From positions 1 through 64,000 of the forward strand of contig NZ_SSGF01000008.1 of NCBI RefSeq assembly GCF_008015755.1: 64,000 nt of DNA, read 5' to 3'. Of the stretch, positions 60,022 through 64,000 are shown piece by piece. Numbering within the stretch: position 1 is the stretch's first letter; each line of letters opens with the position of its first letter. This DNA comes from Methylophilus sp. (lineage in GTDB: Bacteria > Pseudomonadota > Gammaproteobacteria > Burkholderiales > Methylophilaceae). The notes beneath the pieces are model-generated. The model worked only from the letters and a program-made list of their open reading frames with translations. It made no database searches and was not told the DNA's origin. The translations under genes and the position numbers were made by a program.

Positions 60022-60660
60022 TCAGAAGTTGGGGTTAAAGTACTCGCGGCTACTCTTTATCTGGCTAATACGCTCGATCAGCAGATTAAACGCTTCCGGG
60101 TCTTTAATAATATTGAGCTTTTCGTTGTTTACAATCAGCAGCGGCGAGGCATCATAGCCATGAAAAAACTCACTGTAGGCCTCGGCCAGGCGCGCAATAT
60201 ACTCACGCGGCATGTCCTGCTCATAGCTGATATTGCGCTCTTCAATGCGGTCCATCAGCGCATCGACCGGCGTTTGCAAATACACCACCAAATCTGGTTT
60301 TGGCGCTTTGAGCTGCAAATGGTGGTAGATCTGGTGATAGAGCGAATACTCTTCTTCATCCAGATTCAGGCGCGCAAACAGTGGATCTTTCTCGAGAAAG
60401 AAATCGGACACGGTGGGCTGGCCAAACATATCACGCTGGGCCATGTCTTCAATCTGACGCGAACGCTGGAACAAAAAGAATAACTGTGTTGGCAGGGCGT
60501 AACGCTGCGCATCCTGGTAAAAGCGGGTCAAAAACGGATTGGCTTCGGCTTTTTCAGATAGCAATTCGACTGCAAACTTGTCGGCCAGCATGCGCGCCAA
60601 TGTGGTTTTACCACTACCGATCGGCCCTTCAATCACAACATAAGGAAAACGGGTAAACAT
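60022..60660 (-). CDS. Deoxynucleoside kinase family protein
   Basis: A P-loop nucleoside kinase of 212 residues, similar to deoxyguanosine/deoxyadenosine kinases. The P-loop is IEGPIGSGKTTLARML near residue 10-24, the substrate-site motif is VSDFFLEKDPLFARLNL, and the LID segment is DRIEERNISYEQDMPREY. Exact nucleoside preference is not evident. It lies between panB and folK, a common order in betaproteobacteria. Confidence 0.87.
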   Translation of the reverse strand: MFTRFPYVVIEGPIGSGKTTLARMLADKFAVELLSEKAEANPFLTRFYQDAQRYALPTQLFFLFQRSRQIEDMAQRDMFGQPTVSDFFLEKDPLFARLNLDEEEYSLYHQIYHHLQLKAPKPDLVVYLQTPVDALMDRIEERNISYEQDMPREYIARLAEAYSEFFHGYDASPLLIVNNEKLNIIKDPEAFNLLIERISQIKSSREYFNPNF

Positions 60661-60682
60661 GATGGTTGCTCGTTCAGCGGAT

Positions 60683-61168
60683 TTAATTCGAATTCAGTTT
60701 GCGCACGTCATCGTGCGGGTGTTCTGTTGTCCATTCTACAACAGTCTGTCCTTGTGGCAGTATAAAGTCAGGCACAATTTCAGCCAGCGGCAAAATGACA
60801 AAGCCGCGTTCATGCATGCGTGGATGCGGTAATTTGAGCAGTTCGGTGTCCAGTTGCATGCCGTCATAATCTAGCAAGTCGAGGTCCAGGATACGTGGCG
60901 CGTTAGGAAACGGGCGCTCGCGGCCAAAGGTCTGTTCAATCTCCAGCAATAACTGCATCAATTGCGGCGCCGGTATCTCGGTCGCTACCTGCACCACGGC
61001 ATTGATAAAGTCGGGCTGATTATCGTAACCAACCGGCGCAGTCGCATACAGGCTGGATGCTTTGATTAACATTAAACCGGGCGTATTGGCCAGGGTAGCT
61101 ATCGCGTTGCTGACCTGTGTCTGCGGCTGCTGCAAATTGCTACCCAACGCAATCAGGGCGATCGCCAT
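60683..61168 (-). CDS. folK: 2-amino-4-hydroxy-6-hydroxymethyldihydropteridine pyrophosphokinase
   Basis: FolK pyrophosphorylates hydroxymethyl-dihydropterin, using the product of FolB (4800). Starting at the ATG ending at 61168 (MAIALIALGSNLQQP), it has 161 residues. FGRERPFPNAPRILDLDLLDYDG is the signature, and HPRMHERGFVILPL follows. The start overlaps the pcnB stop as TAATG, so the two are translationally coupled. Confidence 0.95.
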   Translation of the reverse strand: MAIALIALGSNLQQPQTQVSNAIATLANTPGLMLIKASSLYATAPVGYDNQPDFINAVVQVATEIPAPQLMQLLLEIEQTFGRERPFPNAPRILDLDLLDYDGMQLDTELLKLPHPRMHERGFVILPLAEIVPDFILPQGQTVVEWTTEHPHDDVRKLNSN

Positions 61169-62514
61169 TAAGCCGATTCTCCACCCGCAGGCTTTTTCTT
61201 GCGCGGTTTGCGGCGACGTTTTTTCGGCCCACTTTCTGGCAGCAACATGGCGGTACGCTCTTCGGTGCCCGCATCGGCAAAGCGTGTCCACCAATCGCCC
61301 ACTTCTTGTGGCAATTCCCCCGAGGCGCAGCGTAACAGCAAAAAGTCATAGCCAGCACGGTATTTAGGATTAGTCAGCAAGGCATAAGGACGCTTGCCAG
61401 AACGCTGTTCGAAGCGTGGCTGCATCACCCAGATTTCTTTCATGGTCGCCGTATAGCGGTTATGAATCGCCATTTTTTCGGCCTGCTTGTCAATCACCTC
61501 GTTCATCGCCTCATGCAAGGCCGGAATGATGTGCTCGCCACGCTTTTGCTTTTCTTGCCAAGCTTGCAGCACCTCATGCCACAGCAAGGTGGCAAACAAG
61601 AAACTAGGGTTGGAAGACTTGCCGGACAAAATACGCTCATCGGTATTTTTCAGCGCCAGCATGACAAATTTTTCACCCATTGGCTGCTTGAGCACAACAT
61701 CGAGCAAAGGCAACAAACCATGGTGCAACTGCTGGGCGCGCAAGGCATTGATGCTCTCAATCGCATGGCCGGACAAGAACAGCTTGAGCATTTCATCAAA
61801 CAAGCGGCTAGGCGGCACATCTTCGAGCAAGTCCGCCAGTTTGCGTATCGGCGCCTCGGTCTCCCGCTCCAGCTTCAAGCCCAATTTGGCAGACAGGCGC
61901 ACCGCGCGCAACATACGCACCGGGTCTTCTTGATAACGCGTCACCGGGTCACCAATCATGCGTAAGGTTTTGGCGCGCACATCGGCAACACCGTGATGAA
62001 AATCCAGCACTTCCTGACGCTTGGGGTCGTAATACAGCGCATTGGCAGTGAAATCACGGCGCACAGAATCTTCTTCAATTGAGCCAAACACGTTATCGCG
62101 AATAATGCGGCCACTGTCGTTGGTTTCAGAGTCACCCTCACTTAAATGATGGCCACGGAAAGTCGACACTTCTATCGTCTCGTGCCCCCACAACACATGC
62201 ACCAGGCGAAAGCGACGGCCAATAATGCGCGAACGTCTAAACACCTTGTGCACCTGCTCAGGCGTGGCATTGGTCGCTACGTCAAAATCCTTGGGCGGAT
62301 GATTGAGCAGCAAATCGCGTACCGCGCCACCGACAATATAGGCCTGAAAACCGGCCTTTTGCAGTTGGTCGCAGGTTTTGAGTGCGGCCTGGCTAATATG
62401 CTTCTGGTTGATTTTGTGTTTGCCCACTTGGATGATTTGCGCCGCAGGCAGTTGGGTATGGGTATTCGCTTTCGCACGACGGCGAAATATTTTTTGCAGT
62501 AATTGTTTAATCAT
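61168..62514 (-). CDS. pcnB: Poly(A) polymerase I
   Basis: PcnB adds poly(A) tails that speed RNA decay. From the ATG ending at 62514 (MIKQLLQKIFRRRAKANTHTQ), it has 448 residues. The nucleotidyltransferase motif is IVGGAVRDLLLNHPPKDFDVATNATPEQV, with FRRSRIIGRRFRLVHV and VRRDFTANALYYD following. The C-terminus is very basic (KKRRRKPRKKK), which separates PcnB from the CCA-adding enzyme. The folK start overlaps its stop by one base. Confidence 0.93.
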   Translation of the reverse strand: MIKQLLQKIFRRRAKANTHTQLPAAQIIQVGKHKINQKHISQAALKTCDQLQKAGFQAYIVGGAVRDLLLNHPPKDFDVATNATPEQVHKVFRRSRIIGRRFRLVHVLWGHETIEVSTFRGHHLSEGDSETNDSGRIIRDNVFGSIEEDSVRRDFTANALYYDPKRQEVLDFHHGVADVRAKTLRMIGDPVTRYQEDPVRMLRAVRLSAKLGLKLERETEAPIRKLADLLEDVPPSRLFDEMLKLFLSGHAIESINALRAQQLHHGLLPLLDVVLKQPMGEKFVMLALKNTDERILSGKSSNPSFLFATLLWHEVLQAWQEKQKRGEHIIPALHEAMNEVIDKQAEKMAIHNRYTATMKEIWVMQPRFEQRSGKRPYALLTNPKYRAGYDFLLLRCASGELPQEVGDWWTRFADAGTEERTAMLLPESGPKKRRRKPRKKKPAGGESA

Positions 62515-62548
62515 TATTTTTGCATTTCGAGCGCCAGCGTTGGCCGCG

Positions 62549-63100
62549 CTACAGTTTATGTTGGTTATTCCACAATACATCCGGCACACCTGCATGCCGG
62601 TTCAGGGTACGACAGAGCACAAAGAGTAAATCAGACAGGCGATTCAGATATTGTAAAGCCACCGGCGTCACCGGCGACTGCGCCTGTAACGCATGCAAGA
62701 CACGCTCGGCACGCCGACACACCGTACGCGCCAAATGACACACTGCAGCGGCGCGACTGCCACCCGGTAAAATAAACTCTTTTAACGGACTCAGCTCCTC
62801 ATTCCAGGCATCCAGCGTCAACTCCAGAAACGTCACTCGCCCTGCCTGTAAAAAAGCGTGCCCGGGCATGCACAACTCGCCGCCAAGGTCGAACAAGTCA
62901 TGCTGAATCGCCAGCACACTGTCACGCACATCCTCGGCAACATCCTCGACCAGCAACATGCCGAGCACCGCATTCAGCTCATCGACATCGCCCATGGCTT
63001 CCACCCGCAAGTCAGATTTTGCCACGCGCGAGCCATCGCCCAGCCCGGTCGTGCCACTATCACCCGTACGTGTATAAATCTTACTCAGCCGGTTGGCCAT
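62549..63100 (-). CDS. Cob(I)yrinic acid a,c-diamide adenosyltransferase (PduO type)
   Basis: An ATP:cob(I)alamin adenosyltransferase of the PduO fold, making adenosylcobalamin. From MANRLSKIYTRTGDSG the length is 183 residues. KIYTRTGDSGTTGL is the ATP-site signature, ECNAVLG-like sequence is present as DELNAVLGMLL, and the catalytic-site pattern RRAERVLHAL and YLNRLSDLLFVLCR closes the protein. It is 34 bp upstream of pcnB. The divergent murI start is 62 bp away. Confidence 0.92.
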   Translation of the reverse strand: MANRLSKIYTRTGDSGTTGLGDGSRVAKSDLRVEAMGDVDELNAVLGMLLVEDVAEDVRDSVLAIQHDLFDLGGELCMPGHAFLQAGRVTFLELTLDAWNEELSPLKEFILPGGSRAAAVCHLARTVCRRAERVLHALQAQSPVTPVALQYLNRLSDLLFVLCRTLNRHAGVPDVLWNNQHKL

Positions 63101-63162
63101 GCCTGACACCTGTCTAAAATCCGATATAATCCAGCCATTATAAATCATACCGTGCCATTTCG

Positions 63163-63945
63163 ATGTGCTCAGCGATTGCAGTCAATGCCCCCATCGGCGT
63201 GATGGATTCCGGGGTCGGTGGCCTCAGCGTGCTCAAGCACCTCACACGCCAGCTTCCACACGAGCATTTCATCTACTTTGCTGATAGTGCGCACGCCCCT
63301 TACGGCAACAAAACCGCCACAGAAATCCAGCAACGCTGCGCCATCATCGCCGACACCCTCATTGCCCAAGGCGCCAAAGCCTTGGTCGTCGCCTGCAACA
63401 CCGCCACCGCTGCAGCCATCGGCGCCATGCGCCAACACTACACCCTGCCGATTATCGGCATGGAGCCCGCCGTCAAGCCCGCGGCTGCCGCCAGCAAAAA
63501 CGGCATCATCGGCGTACTTGCCACCACAGGCACCCTGCAAAGCGCACAATTTGCCGCCTTGCTAGAGCATTACGGCCAAAATGTACAAGTCATCACCCAA
63601 GCCTGCGTAGGGCTAGTCGAATGCATAGAACAAGGTCAGCTAGAAACCCCGCACACGCTCGCGTTATTGCAACAATATTGCCAACCACTCATCGCCGCAG
63701 GCGCAGACACCATTGTGCTAGGCTGTACGCACTACCCGTTTGTGCGTAAACACATTCAAGACATCACAGGGCCAAATGTCACTTTAATCGATACTGGCGC
63801 GGCAGTGGCGAAGCGCTTGCAGCAAGTGCTGGAGCAACAGCACATGCTCAATGCAGCAACGGAAGCTGGGGATTATGTGTTTTTGACAAGCGGGACGAAA
63901 GAGACTGAGATCGTCATGGAACAGCTTTGGAGGCTGACTGCCTAG
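63163..63945 (+). CDS. murI: Glutamate racemase
   Basis: MurI makes D-glutamate for peptidoglycan. The 260 residues begin MCSAIAVNAPIGVMDSGVGGLSVLKHL. The two catalytic cysteines are in VVACNTATAAAIG and LGCTHYPFV. Other typical segments are YFADSAHAPYG and GIIGVLATTGTLQS. The gene is divergent from the adenosyltransferase. The remaining 55 bases end with an AGGAG-like ribosome-binding site, so another gene may start just beyond the window. Confidence 0.95.
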   Translation: MCSAIAVNAPIGVMDSGVGGLSVLKHLTRQLPHEHFIYFADSAHAPYGNKTATEIQQRCAIIADTLIAQGAKALVVACNTATAAAIGAMRQHYTLPIIGMEPAVKPAAAASKNGIIGVLATTGTLQSAQFAALLEHYGQNVQVITQACVGLVECIEQGQLETPHTLALLQQYCQPLIAAGADTIVLGCTHYPFVRKHIQDITGPNVTLIDTGAAVAKRLQQVLEQQHMLNAATEAGDYVFLTSGTKETEIVMEQLWRLTA

Positions 63946-64000
63946 ACTTTTCTGTGCGACGATGGAATCGTTATAAAAATAATTCCTAGGAGTTTTACAG

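Overview
The window is a replication-origin region of a bacterial chromosome. The gene order, protein lengths and sequence style fit a betaproteobacterium, and a Methylophilaceae-like methylotroph is my best guess. That placement is inference: no rRNA or methylotrophy gene is present to confirm it. The core order is mnmG-rsmG-parA-parB-atpIBEFHAGDC-(terminator)-glmU-glmS on the left of the origin, rpmH-rnpA-yidD-yidC-mnmE next to it, and dnaA-dnaN-gyrB to the right. A cluster of DnaA-box-like sequences and an AT-rich tract between dnaA and dnaN mark the probable oriC. Three perfect 16-bp parS palindromes lie within 10 kb of it: one inside mnmG, one inside mnmE and one between dnaN and gyrB.

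Region by region. 1-2904 is the macromolecular-synthesis cluster rpsU-yqeY-dnaG-rpoD (minus strand, rpoD cut by the window edge). 3043-5150 holds tsaD, plsY and folB. 5173-5799 is a non-coding element with long imperfect terminal inverted repeats; a 5'-truncated relative lies at 58403-58888. 5863-9184 holds a two-RCK potassium channel, a small DUF6394-like membrane protein, an SDR oxidoreductase and a DUF1508 protein. 9374-13148 holds ettA, a small heat-shock protein with a good sigma-32 promoter, and an EAL/HDOD signalling protein. 13586-20074 is a 2162-residue two-partner-secretion adhesin with no TpsB transporter in the window. 20112-30543 is glmS, glmU and the ATP synthase operon. 30691-34917 is parB, parA, rsmG and mnmG. 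35125-36149 is a cytochrome pair (SHP-like haem protein plus b-type membrane cytochrome). 36160-45429 is the origin proper.

45598-48678 is a decayed accessory patch between gyrB and a tRNA-Leu(CAA) gene: an internally deleted hsdR, a doubly truncated hsdM and an IS3-family element whose orfB has an in-frame stop codon. From 48959 to the end the window returns to housekeeping genes: queA, an exported protein of unknown function, a lytic transglycosylase, proS, a LemA/TPM membrane cluster, a HolD-like gene with rimI and tsaB, panB, a deoxynucleoside kinase, folK, pcnB, a cobalamin adenosyltransferase and murI.

The most notable items are the parS distribution, the adhesin with its structured leader, several families of intergenic inverted-repeat elements, the scarred restriction locus, and a probable HolD (psi clamp-loader subunit) at the rimI locus. 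I did not find a clear, wholly new multigene system.
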